The translations under genes and the position numbers were made by a program. From Nitratidesulfovibrio termitidis HI1 (GTDB lineage: Bacteria; Desulfobacterota; Desulfovibrionia; Desulfovibrionales; Desulfovibrionaceae), in the NCBI RefSeq assembly GCF_000504305.1, contig NZ_KI632512.1, forward strand, positions 3,957,639 to 4,021,638: DNA of 64,000 nucleotides, read 5' to 3'. Below the pieces are notes generated by a model. That model did not search any database. It was not told the DNA's origin and saw nothing but the letters and a program-made list of their open reading frames with translations. Every line of letters begins with the position of its first letter. Positions within the stretch are counted from its first letter, which is position 1. Below are positions 45,313 through 53,630 of this stretch, in pieces.

Positions 45313-46758
45313 ATGCTGCATCTGGATGCCACCGCCGCTGCACCGCTTTACCAGCAGATTTACGACCAGTTGAAGCAGGACATCCTTTCCGGCGCGCTGC
45401 CGCAGGGCATGCGCCTGCCGTCCATCCGCGCCCTGGCCCGCGATCTGCGCGCCGGAAAGAACACGGTGGAAAACGCTTACGCCCAACTGGTGCTGGAAGG
45501 ATACGTGTCGGTGTTGCCGCGTTCCGGGTACCGGGTGAACGTGATCCAGCGCGACCTGCACGCGGCGGAACGCCCTGCGGCGCAAGGCGGCGGCAATGTC
45601 GGACACGGACGTGCCCCCGCCATCCGGCGTTCGCCGGACTACGATTTTCACTACGGCAATCTGGATGCCTCCACCTTTCCCTATGCCGTCTGGCGCAAGC
45701 TGCTGTTCGCGGTGATGGAGGAGGCGCGGACCGGGCGCGTCGCCTCCGACGGCATGCATGTGTATGGCGATGCCCACGGCGACCGCCACCTGCGGGCGGA
45801 ACTGGCGGCCTACCTGTACCGCAGCCGGGGCGTGCGCTGCACCGAGGACCAGGTGGTCATGTGCAGCGGACTGCAGCCGTCGATCATGGCGGTGACGCGC
45901 CTGCTGCACCACGAGCACGGGCAGGTCGCGCTGGAAGACCCCGCCTACAACGGAGCCAGGCGGGCCTATGAATGCTTCGGCTTTCGCACCATTCCCATCC
46001 CCGTCTCCGAGGACGGCATCGACGTGACCGCGCTGCGCGCGTCGTCCGCGCGGGTGGTGCACATCGCCCCGTCGCACCAGTTTCCCACCGGCGCGGTGAC
46101 GCCCATCTGCCGCCGCATGGAAATTCTCAACTGGGCCACGGAGCGTGGCGCGTGGATCGTGGAGGACGACTACGACAGCGAACTGCGCTACGACGGCAGG
46201 CCCATTCCCTCGTTGCAGTCCATCGACCGGCATGGCCGGGTCATCTACACCGGCACCTTTTCCAAAACCCTCTCGCCCGGCATGCGCATGTCGTACATGG
46301 TGCTGCCGGAGCAACTGGCGGACAGGTTCCGCTCGGTATTTGCGGGGTTCCAGTGCACGGTGCCCTGGCTGGAGCAGGCCGTGCTGGCCCGCTTCATGGC
46401 CGAAGGGCATTGGGAACGGCATCTGCGGCGGATATGCCTGGCCAAGAAGCGCAAGCACGATGTGTTCGTGGGCATGGCCAGCCGCCTGATGGGTGATGGA
46501 CTGCGCATCCACGGACACAATGCGGGGCTGCATTTGCTGCTGGAGGTTCCCGGCGGGCCGGGCGAGGCCGCGCTGGTGGAACGGGCGGCGGCCCACGGCG
46601 TGCGGGTATACCCGGCATCGCCGTTCTGGGCGGATGCGCGGCGGTATCCCGGCAACTGTCTGTTCATCGGGTACGGCATGCTGTCCGAGGCGGACATCGC
46701 GGCGGCACTGGAACGGTTGCGGCAGGCGTGGTTTCCGGCCACCGCATTGCGGGGTTGA
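45313..46758 (+). CDS. MocR/PdxR-type GntR regulator with aminotransferase domain
   Basis: A 481-residue MocR-family regulator. An N-terminal GntR winged helix (about 5-75: PLYQQIYDQLKQDILSGALPQGMRLPSIRALARDL, NTVENAYAQLVLEGYV) is fused to a fold-type I aminotransferase-like domain (about 105-475). The PLP lysine is in YTGTFSKTLSPGMRMSYMV, and VEDDYDSELRYDGRPIPSL is the family fingerprint. These proteins sense PLP or amino acids rather than catalyse. GGAG lies eight bases before 45313. It is divergent from the PNPOx-like gene, its likely target. Confidence 0.93.
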   Translation: MLHLDATAAAPLYQQIYDQLKQDILSGALPQGMRLPSIRALARDLRAGKNTVENAYAQLVLEGYVSVLPRSGYRVNVIQRDLHAAERPAAQGGGNVGHGRAPAIRRSPDYDFHYGNLDASTFPYAVWRKLLFAVMEEARTGRVASDGMHVYGDAHGDRHLRAELAAYLYRSRGVRCTEDQVVMCSGLQPSIMAVTRLLHHEHGQVALEDPAYNGARRAYECFGFRTIPIPVSEDGIDVTALRASSARVVHIAPSHQFPTGAVTPICRRMEILNWATERGAWIVEDDYDSELRYDGRPIPSLQSIDRHGRVIYTGTFSKTLSPGMRMSYMVLPEQLADRFRSVFAGFQCTVPWLEQAVLARFMAEGHWERHLRRICLAKKRKHDVFVGMASRLMGDGLRIHGHNAGLHLLLEVPGGPGEAALVERAAAHGVRVYPASPFWADARRYPGNCLFIGYGMLSEADIAAALERLRQAWFPATALRG

Positions 46759-46866
46759 CGCGGCGTCCGCCGTTCGTAAGATGCGGAAGCGATTCCGGGA
46801 AATTTCGAAGTTTCCGTTGCCTGCCCTGGCAGGGACGACACGAGCAGTTCATCACAAGGAGGGCGC

Positions 46867-47670
46867 ATGCCCCATACCGAGCATATATGGCGCAACGTGG
46901 ACGCCGTACGGCGTCAGGCTCCGCTGGTGCACAGCATCACCAATTTCGTGGTCATGAACGTCACCGCCAACGCGCTGCTGGCCGCCGGGGCCTCGCCCAT
47001 CATGGCCCACGCGCGCGAGGAGATGGCGGAACTGGTCAACATCGTTGCCGCGCTGGTGCTGAACATCGGCACCCTGAGCGCGCCGTGGATCGACAGCATG
47101 TTCCTGGCCGGGGCCGCCGCGCGCGAGCGGGGCATACCCGTGGTGCTCGACCCGGTGGGCGCGGGCGCGTCCACCCTGCGCACCACCACCGCCGCGCAGC
47201 TCATGGAGCGGGTGCGCCCGGCCATCGTCCGCGGCAACGGCTCGGAAATCATGGCCCTGGCCGGTGCGGCGGGGGCCACGCGCGGGGTGGATTCCACCCG
47301 CGACGCGCACGCCGCCGCCGATTCCGCGCGGGCCTTGTCGCGCCGCCACCACTGCGTCACCGTGGTCAGCGGGCCGGTGGACCTGATCACCGACGGGGAC
47401 GAGGTGGTGCTGGTCACCGGCGGGCATGAACTGATGCCCCGCGTCACCGGCATGGGCTGCACCGCCACGGTGCTGGTGGCCGCCCACGCCGCCGTGGCCG
47501 CCAGCCCGCTGGAAGGCGCGGTGAGCGGCATGGCCGCCATGTCCGCCGCCGGAAGCATGGCGGCGGAGCGCGCCGCCGGGCCGGGCAGCTTTGCCATGCA
47601 CTTCATCGACGCCCTGTACACCCTGTCGGAAGCGGACATCCGCGCCCGCGTGCGGGTGGGCCGCCCGTGA
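46867..47670 (+). CDS. thiM: hydroxyethylthiazole kinase
   Basis: A 267-residue ThiM, which phosphorylates hydroxyethylthiazole for thiamin salvage. Conserved QAPLVHSITNFVVMNVTANALLAAGASPIMAHA and PVVLDPVGAGASTLRT lie in the first half. IVRGNGSEIMALAG and the catalytic-Cys region MPRVTGMGCTATVLVAAHAA complete the ribokinase-like fold. The start at 46867 has AAGGAGGG upstream. It overlaps thiE by four bases. I find no TPP riboswitch signature in the 108 bases before it. Confidence 0.96.
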   Translation: MPHTEHIWRNVDAVRRQAPLVHSITNFVVMNVTANALLAAGASPIMAHAREEMAELVNIVAALVLNIGTLSAPWIDSMFLAGAAARERGIPVVLDPVGAGASTLRTTTAAQLMERVRPAIVRGNGSEIMALAGAAGATRGVDSTRDAHAAADSARALSRRHHCVTVVSGPVDLITDGDEVVLVTGGHELMPRVTGMGCTATVLVAAHAAVAASPLEGAVSGMAAMSAAGSMAAERAAGPGSFAMHFIDALYTLSEADIRARVRVGRP

Positions 47671-48317
47671 GCGCTCTGCGGCGGGATGCGGATTACGGGG
47701 TATATCTGGTCACCGACCGCGCCCTGTGCCGGGGGCGCGCCCTGATCGACGTGGTGACGGCGGCGGTGGCGGGCGGCGTGACCGTGGTGCAACTGCGCGA
47801 AAAGCACGTGGACACGCGCGAATTCGTGGAACTGGCCCGCGCGCTGAAGGCGCTGCTGGCCCCGCGCGGCGTGCCCCTGCTGATCAACGACCGGGTGGAC
47901 GTGGCCCTGGCCTGCGGGGCCGACGGCGTGCACGTGGGGCAGGGCGACATGCACCCCGCCGACGTGCGCGCGCTGCTGGGGGGCGATGCCCTTGTGGGGT
48001 TGTCCGTGGAGACCATGGAGCAGGTGCGCGAGGCCGAGACGCTGGACGTGGACTACCTGGGGGTGAGCCCGGTGTTCGCCACCCCCACCAAGACGGACAC
48101 CGCGCCGCCATGGGGGCTGGACGGCCTGGCCCGGCTGCGTGCGGCCACGGGGCGCACGCTGGTGGCCATCGGCGGCATTGGTGTGACCAACGCGGCAGAG
48201 GTGTTGCGTGCCGGGGCAGACGGGCTGGCCGTGGTATCCGCCTTGTGCGCGGCGGACGACCCGGAGCGGACGGCAAGGGAACTGCGCGACGCGGTGCGCG
48301 GCGTGCGGGGTTGGTAG
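47667..48317 (+). CDS. thiE: thiamine-phosphate synthase
   Basis: A 216-residue TIM-barrel ThiE, joining HMP-pyrophosphate and thiazole phosphate into thiamin phosphate. VYLVTDRALCRGR, VVQLREKHVDTREFV, LLINDRVDVALACGADGVHVGQGD, DYLGVSPVFATPTKTD and AIGGIGVTNAAEVLRAGADGLAVVSAL are the expected strand-end motifs. GTG is the start codon, overlapping the thiM stop. With thiM this forms a two-gene salvage operon. Confidence 0.96.
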   Translation: MSALRRDADYGVYLVTDRALCRGRALIDVVTAAVAGGVTVVQLREKHVDTREFVELARALKALLAPRGVPLLINDRVDVALACGADGVHVGQGDMHPADVRALLGGDALVGLSVETMEQVREAETLDVDYLGVSPVFATPTKTDTAPPWGLDGLARLRAATGRTLVAIGGIGVTNAAEVLRAGADGLAVVSALCAADDPERTARELRDAVRGVRGW

Positions 48318-48562
48318 CAGGGTGGGATGGTCGGGTGCGGATGGTCGGGCCGATGGTTGAGGCTGCCGGGGGGGGGGCGTACCGGCAACTGGCCGGATAT
48401 TGGCCGGATATTGGCCGGGCGCTGGCCTGGTCGGGCGCCGCTACATGTGGCCGTCACATGCTGTTGGCGCGGCGAGCGGGCCGTGCAGTTCGAACAGGCC
48501 GACTGTTGGCGGGCACGGCGTTTCGGAGGCGCATCAATAACAGGAAAACCCAAGGAGGAGCC

Positions 48563-48898
48563 ATGCGCATTGCCGTGGCGGCGGACGGGCCCCGGCCCGA
48601 CAGCAACGTGGAGCCGGTGTTCGGCCGGGCGGAATGGTTCGTGGTGACCGATACGGAAACCGAGGGTGTCATTGCCGTGCGCAACGCGCACCGCGACGAC
48701 CGCGAAGGTGCCGGGCGCTCGGTGGCGCAACTGCTGTCCGCCGCGCGGGCCACGGTGGTGCTGTGCGGTGAATGCGGCCCCAAGGCGCGGCTGGCCCTGG
48801 CCGATGCGGGCATCGAGGTGCTGGCGGCCAGCAGCGGGCTGGTCAGCGAGGCGGTGGCCCGGTATCGGGAACTTGTCGGTAGCGTCCCGCAGCAGTAG
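48563..48898 (+). CDS. NifX/NafY-type (dinitrogenase cofactor-binding family) small protein
   Basis: A 111-residue protein of the Di-Nase_FeMo-co family (NifX/NifB C-terminal domain type). It begins MRIAVAADGPRPDSNVEPVFGRAEWFVV, the usual strand and loop, and has VVLCGECGPKARLALADAGIEV in the second half with two cysteines. Single-domain members are common in anaerobes lacking nitrogen fixation and are thought to handle Fe-S or molybdenum clusters. The start at 48563 follows AAGGAGG. It is convergent with the flavoprotein gene at 48970. Confidence 0.87.
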   Translation: MRIAVAADGPRPDSNVEPVFGRAEWFVVTDTETEGVIAVRNAHRDDREGAGRSVAQLLSAARATVVLCGECGPKARLALADAGIEVLAASSGLVSEAVARYRELVGSVPQQ

Positions 48899-48969
48899 AT
48901 AGTGTTATTCCGGCATGTTGACTGCGCGTTGGCATACGCCCGCAGGGTGCGGCGCATCATGCGCGCAGG

Positions 48970-49734
48970 CTACGAAAAGACGAACTGCTCCGTCTCCACG
49001 CCGCCGGTGTCCACTCCGAAGGCATGCAATTCGTCCAGCACGTGCTGCTGCATGGGGCCGGGACCGCACAGGTAGAACGAGGCCGTGGCCGATTGCACGT
49101 GACGGCCCAGCATCTCGCGCGAGAGGCGTCCCTTTTCGAAGAACACGGCGGGCAGTTCCGGGTCGGCATAGTGGTGCGGATTCGTCTCGCGCGTGAGCAC
49201 ATGCACCACGGTCAGGTCCAGCCGCCGGGTCATGGCTTCCAGTTCCTCGGCGGCAAAGGCGTCGCCATAGGTCTTGTTGGACCAGAACAGCACCACCCGG
49301 TTGGTCGCCCCGGCCTGGTCGAAGCTGCGCAGCACGCTGAGGAACGGCGTGATGCCCACCCCGCCCGCGATGAGCACGATCTGCTCCTGCCGTTCGATGT
49401 CGCGGCAGAACACCCCGTAAGGCCCTGCGCAGCGCACTTCGTCGCCGTCGCGCAGGCCCGGCACCAGTTCCGACGTGAAGTGCCCCTTGCCCCGGATGGT
49501 CAGCCGCACGGTGTCACCGGGCGCGGCGGCGATGGTGAAGGGATGGGCATCGCTCCAGCCATCCTCCTCCATCACCCGCAGGGTGGCGAACTGCCCCGGA
49601 CGGAAGGTGCGGAAGCGCTCATCGTCGCCCGTGTCGATGTACACGGAGGTGGTGTTGTCGTCCTCGCGCACGGTGCGCAGGATGCGGGCCTTGTGTGCCT
49701 TGGGGCCCTTGGAATGTGTCGAATCGTCGCTCAT
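48970..49734 (-). CDS. ferredoxin-NADP reductase-family FAD/NAD(P) oxidoreductase
   Basis: A 254-residue two-domain flavoprotein. The FAD domain has RPGQFATLRV (45-54) and HPFTIA (64-69), the RxYS-like site replaced by HPFT as in some ferric-reductase relatives. The NAD(P) domain has GGVGITPFLSVL (124-135) and YLCGPGPMQQHV near the end, terminating in EQFVFS. No Fe-S domain is attached, so an unlinked partner carries the electrons. The start at 49734 follows GGGAGCG. Upstream is a 10-bp tandem array and then a sigma-54 activator gene on the same strand. Confidence 0.9.
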   Translation of the reverse strand: MSDDSTHSKGPKAHKARILRTVREDDNTTSVYIDTGDDERFRTFRPGQFATLRVMEEDGWSDAHPFTIAAAPGDTVRLTIRGKGHFTSELVPGLRDGDEVRCAGPYGVFCRDIERQEQIVLIAGGVGITPFLSVLRSFDQAGATNRVVLFWSNKTYGDAFAAEELEAMTRRLDLTVVHVLTRETNPHHYADPELPAVFFEKGRLSREMLGRHVQSATASFYLCGPGPMQQHVLDELHAFGVDTGGVETEQFVFS

Positions 49735-49904
49735 GTCTCGCTCCCTGCGGTGCGTGCGGTGCGGTGGCCGCCGGGCGGATGGCGGCCAGTCCGCAGTCTC
49801 GCCCCTTAGTTTCGCCCATGACGGCGGGCATGACAAGCGGGGCACGCAAAGATGGGCGTAAATATCACCGCCAGGTCCCGCACTGCCGGACGAGGCCTGC
49901 GTGC

Positions 49905-50020
49905 CGGATCATAACGGATCATAACGGATCATGGCGGGTCATAACGGATCATGGCCGATCATGGCGGATCAGGGCGGATCAGGGCGGGTCATAACGGATC
50001 ATGGCGGATCAGGGCGGATA
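49905..50020. repeat. 10-bp tandem repeat array, about 11.6 copies
   Basis: Units CGGATCATAA, CGGATCATGG, CGGATCAGGG and CGGGTCATAA follow one another without spacers from 49905. The array lies 171 to 286 bases upstream of the flavoprotein start on the minus strand, and 62 bases after the 3' end of the sigma-54 activator gene. Confidence 0.95.
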
Positions 50021-50081
50021 CTCCCAGGGCTCGCCAAGGCATGCCGAGGGGCCTTGGTTTCCGGCAACGCCCCGTGCGGGT

Positions 50082-51905
50082 TCAGCGTCCGCGCAGCCCC
50101 AGTGTCTTCATGCGCGATTGCAGGGTGGTGGGCGGCAGGCCCAGCAGTTCCGCCGCGCCGCCGGGTCCGTGCACGCGTCCGCCCGTCGCCGCGAGGGCGC
50201 GTTCGATGTTGACGCGCTGCAATTCACGCCAGCGGGCTTCGGAAATGATGCCCGTGGGGGCGTAGGCGTCCAGTGGCCCCGTTTGCCCGGAACCGTCGGC
50301 TAGTTCGGCGTACCCGCGTTTTCCCGTTTCCCATGGCGCTTCGTTGGGTCCGCTCCCTTCCGCGTATCCCGCACCCCCTGACATGCCGAATGCGGCGCCG
50401 GGCGGAACGGGCTGCATCGCGCCTTCCGGCGGCAGGTCCAGCACCAGCACGCCGCCCTCGGCCATGATCACCCCGCGCTCGATGACGTTCTGCAATTCGC
50501 GCACGTTGCCTGGCCAGGGATAGGATTGCAGTTCGGCCATCTGGCGATGGGCGATGCGCGGCTCCGGCAGGTTCAGGCGGCGGCACGAGGCCCGCACGAA
50601 GTGCCGTGCCAGCAAGGGGATGTCGTCGCGCCGGGCACGCAGGGAGGGCAGGGCCACGGGGAACACGCTGAGCCGGAAGAACAGATCCTGCCGGAAGCGT
50701 CCATGCTCCACGTCGGCCCGCAGGTCGCGGTTGGTGGCGGCGATGATGCGCACGTCCACGCTGCGGCTGCGTTCCTCGCCCACCCGCTCGAACACCCCCT
50801 CTTGCAGCACACGCAGCAGCTTGCCTTGCAATTCCAGCGGTATTTCGCCCACTTCGTCCAGGAACAGGGTGCCGCCGTCGGCCAGTTGAAAGCGGCCCAC
50901 GCGGTCGCGCAGGGCGCCGGTGAAGGCGCCCTTCACGTGGCCGAAGAATTCGCTTTCGAACAGTTCGCGCGGGATGGCCGAACAGTTCACCCGCACCAGC
51001 GGGGCGGCGGCGCGCTGGCTGCGGTCGTGGATGGCCTGGGCCACCAGTTCCTTGCCGGTGCCCGATTCGCCCAGCAGCAGCACGGTGGCGTCGGTGGGGG
51101 CCACCATGTCCACCTGCTCCAGGGCCCGGCGCAGGGGTGGGCTGTCGCCCACGATGGAGTGCGGGGCGCGGGCGCGGCGCACCTCGCCGCGCAGGTGCTC
51201 GTTTTCCAGTTCCAGCGCCCGGCGCAGGTGCTGGATTTCCTCGAAGGAGCGGGCGTTGACCACGGCGGCGGACAGCGAATCGGCGAAAATCTTGTGCATC
51301 TTGCGGTGCAGCAGCATCAGGTCGGCCAGCACCCCGCGCATGGGGCGGTCGTAGAACACGGCCATGACCCCGATCATGTTGCCCTTGAACTGCAACGGAT
51401 AGGCCGCGTAGGCGTGGATGGCCTCGTCCACGGCCCAGGCGGGGCGGGCCCAGTCCTCGGGCGATGCCGCCCACGTGGGTTCGCCGCGCGCGGCCACCTG
51501 CCCCACCAGCAATTCGGACAGCGGCACCACGGCGTAGGTGCCCTCGGCGTGGCGCCAGTCGCGCACCGGGGTGGCGGTGTGTCCGGCCACGGTCATCAGG
51601 CGCAGGACGTGGTCTCCCTCGCCGGGGCCGGAGGTGACGCCGGAGGCCTGGGGCGGCGTATCCACGAACCAGATGCACCCGCACATGACGTGGGTGCCCC
51701 GGTTGACGCGGTGGGTCAGCTCCAGCAGGCCTTCCACGGTGCGTTCCCGGGCCACGTTGAGCATCATGTCCAGGAACGGGCTGATGTCGAACTGCCGGAG
51801 CACCGAATGGGCCAGGGCGGGGTCCGTGGCGTCGGGCGTCTGCTGGCGGGATGGAGCGTCTCCGGTCAGGGCGAACGGGGAGGGCATGGGGGACGTGGGG
51901 GACAT
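50082..51905 (-). CDS. sigma-54-dependent transcriptional activator (GAF-AAA-Fis)
   Basis: A 607-residue enhancer-binding protein. A GAF sensor domain (about 45-220, with [11 protein letters not shown]-like helices and [13 protein letters not shown]) precedes the AAA+ domain: Walker A GESGTGKE near 281, the sigma-54-contact loop GAFTGA near 329, Walker [11 protein letters not shown], and [21 protein letters not shown] Gly-rich linker leads to a C-terminal Fis helix-turn-helix ([36 protein letters not shown]). The layout resembles NorR and FhlA-like activators. GAGG lies before 51905. Its promoter region holds three palindromes. Confidence 0.95.
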   Translation of the reverse strand: MSPTSPMPSPFALTGDAPSRQQTPDATDPALAHSVLRQFDISPFLDMMLNVARERTVEGLLELTHRVNRGTHVMCGCIWFVDTPPQASGVTSGPGEGDHVLRLMTVAGHTATPVRDWRHAEGTYAVVPLSELLVGQVAARGEPTWAASPEDWARPAWAVDEAIHAYAAYPLQFKGNMIGVMAVFYDRPMRGVLADLMLLHRKMHKIFADSLSAAVVNARSFEEIQHLRRALELENEHLRGEVRRARAPHSIVGDSPPLRRALEQVDMVAPTDATVLLLGESGTGKELVAQAIHDRSQRAAAPLVRVNCSAIPRELFESEFFGHVKGAFTGALRDRVGRFQLADGGTLFLDEVGEIPLELQGKLLRVLQEGVFERVGEERSRSVDVRIIAATNRDLRADVEHGRFRQDLFFRLSVFPVALPSLRARRDDIPLLARHFVRASCRRLNLPEPRIAHRQMAELQSYPWPGNVRELQNVIERGVIMAEGGVLVLDLPPEGAMQPVPPGAAFGMSGGAGYAEGSGPNEAPWETGKRGYAELADGSGQTGPLDAYAPTGIISEARWRELQRVNIERALAATGGRVHGPGGAAELLGLPPTTLQSRMKTLGLRGR

Positions 51906-51978
51906 GGGAACCTCGGTGATTGCGGGGCAGGCGTCTGGCTTGCAACAGGGCCGTGGTGTCGCCTGTGCATGTTTTTCA

Positions 51979-52023
51979 CGATATATCGTTACGAAAATTC
52001 GTCAATACCGAAATTTCGTAACG
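51979..52023. promoter_or_regulatory. cluster of palindromes upstream of the sigma-54 activator
   Basis: CGATATATCG (51979-51988), ACGAA-AA-TTCGT (51991-52002) and CGAAATTTCG (52009-52018) lie within 45 bases. CGTTACGAAA (51987-51996) and TTTCGTAACG (52014-52023) also form a 10-bp inverted repeat. A related GTAACGAAA is at 52111. Likely operators. Confidence 0.65.
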
Positions 52024-52404
52024 ACAAGAGGCGTCGCCTTGCGCGGCAACCCCTTGTCAGCTCTGGATCGGGCGATTGTCACCTGTCTGGCACGGGTTGT
52101 GCTAACTGCCGTAACGAAAGACGGTGCTGCCGTTCTTTTCGGTGCCGAGTCCGTGCATTCCCTCGTGCCCGGACTTATGATTCAGTCGCTTCATTCCGAC
52201 AAAGCCCCGGTGTTCCCCTCACCGGGGTTTTGGCATTTTTTGTTCCTGTATTTTTTCAGCCTGTTGCGACCTGTGTGGTTGGGCGCATGCGCCAACCCGC
52301 CAGCCGGACATACGCCGGGTGCGGGCGGCGCCCCATGGCGTCACGGACAGTATCGCCCACCGGACCGCCGGGCGCGGGTATTTGCGTCCGATGGCAATTG
52401 GCGT
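52024..52404. other. noncoding region upstream of the HDOD gene
   Basis: Nearly 400 bases with no supported gene. It contains the GTAACGAAA motif (52111) and a complete intrinsic terminator on the plus strand (52205-52231), implying a short transcript or leader that ends there. The HDOD frame is open through this region, but I see no ribosome site. Confidence 0.45.
52205..52231 (+). terminator. orphan intrinsic terminator before the HDOD gene
   Basis: CCCCGGTG (52205-52212) and CACCGGGG (52220-52227) with a 7-base loop and TTTT directly after. No plus-strand gene lies upstream. Confidence 0.75.
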
Positions 52405-53553
52405 ATGGGAAAGGCGTCAGTGGATGATCTTGTGTCCGATATCCTTTCGGGGGTGGCTGTGTCGCAGGCGACGGGGTTGGGAGTGCAGGGCGGCTGTGGC
52501 CGCGACGTGCAGGAAATCGCCGAGGAGGCGGTGGCGCTGCGGTTCCGGCTTTCCGGCACGGCGCACCCGCTGCTGGTGCTGTTGCGGCGCAGGGCGGTGG
52601 AGGCGCTTGCGCAGTCCCTGCGGGCCGGTGTCTCGTGCCAATTGCCCGCCCCGCGCATGCCCCTGCCGCCAGAGGTCATCCACGAGGCCAACAGCGGACT
52701 GGCCCCCGGCGATCTGGACGGGCTGGCCGAACGCGCCCGCCTGCCCGCCCTGCCGCAGGTGTTTCTGGAATTGCAGCACGCCATGGAGCGCGAGGAACCC
52801 TCGTACGAGGAACTGGCGGCCATCATTTCCAAGGATCCCCGCCTGGCCGCTTCGTTGTTGCGGCTGGTCAACGGGCCGCTGTTCGGCTTCCGGACGCCGG
52901 TGGAAACGGTGAGCCGCGCGGTGGCGGCGGCGGGCACCCGCCGGGTGACCTCGCTGGCTCTCGGCACCTTCGTGCTGGGGCTGTTCCGCGAACGGCCTCC
53001 CCATGTGGTCAACCTGCACGATTTCTGGCTGCATTCGGTGGCCACCGCGCTCATGGCGCGGGCCCTGGCCACCCGCATGGGCCGTGATGATCCGGAACGC
53101 TACTTCGTGGCCGGGCTGCTGCACGACATCGGCTGGCTGGCCATTTGCGCCGTGTGGCCCGCCGGGGCGGAGCGGGTGCTGGACCGTTGCCGCGACCTGG
53201 GGGAACCGCTGACCGAGGCGGAACGTGCGGAACTGGGCATGACCCACGGCGAAATGGGCGCGGCGATGCTGCGGCGCTGGAATCTGCCGTCCGTGCTGGT
53301 GGACGCGGTGCAGGCTCATCATGCCCCGTCCGAGGCGCCGGCCAGCGACGAGGCCCTGCTGGTGCACCTGGCCGACGAGGCGGTGAAGGCCTTCGGCATC
53401 GGCGGCACCGGCGACGACTGCGTGCAGCCGCTGGATGTCGATGCGGCGGGTCTGCTGTCCGTATCGGCGCACGACCTGGACGCTGCCTGCGCGTTGCTGC
53501 TGGAAGGTGTGGACGAGATGTATGCGGTGCTGGGGGCGGGTTCCAGAGGCTGA
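52405..53553 (+). CDS. HDOD-domain signalling protein
   Basis: A 382-residue protein with an HDOD domain (about 108-310), an HD-GYP-related non-catalytic output domain. LPALPQVFLELQ, ISKDPRLAASLLRLVNGPLFGF, ETVSRAVAAAGTRRVTSLALGTFV and FWLHSVATALMARALA are the usual helices; FVAGLLHDIGWLAI retains an HD pair, and MTHGEMGAAMLRRWNLP follows. The N-terminal 105 residues form a helical region with no recognised domain. The start is uncertain: 52405 lacks a clear ribosome site and the frame is open far upstream. Confidence 0.82.
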   Translation: MGKASVDDLVSDILSGVAVSQATGLGVQGGCGRDVQEIAEEAVALRFRLSGTAHPLLVLLRRRAVEALAQSLRAGVSCQLPAPRMPLPPEVIHEANSGLAPGDLDGLAERARLPALPQVFLELQHAMEREEPSYEELAAIISKDPRLAASLLRLVNGPLFGFRTPVETVSRAVAAAGTRRVTSLALGTFVLGLFRERPPHVVNLHDFWLHSVATALMARALATRMGRDDPERYFVAGLLHDIGWLAICAVWPAGAERVLDRCRDLGEPLTEAERAELGMTHGEMGAAMLRRWNLPSVLVDAVQAHHAPSEAPASDEALLVHLADEAVKAFGIGGTGDDCVQPLDVDAAGLLSVSAHDLDAACALLLEGVDEMYAVLGAGSRG

Positions 53554-53592
53554 CACGGCGTGCCCCCGTGCGCTTGCGATGTCCGACGACGG

Positions 53593-53630
53593 CTGATCCG
53601 CTCACTCCCGCACGGGGATGGGCGGATCAG
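53593..53630. terminator. hairpin between HDOD and cotH genes
   Basis: CTGATCCGC (53593-53601) and GCGGATCAG (53622-53630) with an inner CCCG/CGGG stem, overlapping the cotH stop codon. TCGTTT follows on the plus strand. It probably ends the HDOD transcript. Confidence 0.55.

Noticed and set aside
49905-50020. CRISPR-like array
   Set aside because: The units are 10 bp and contiguous with no spacers; no cas genes are near.
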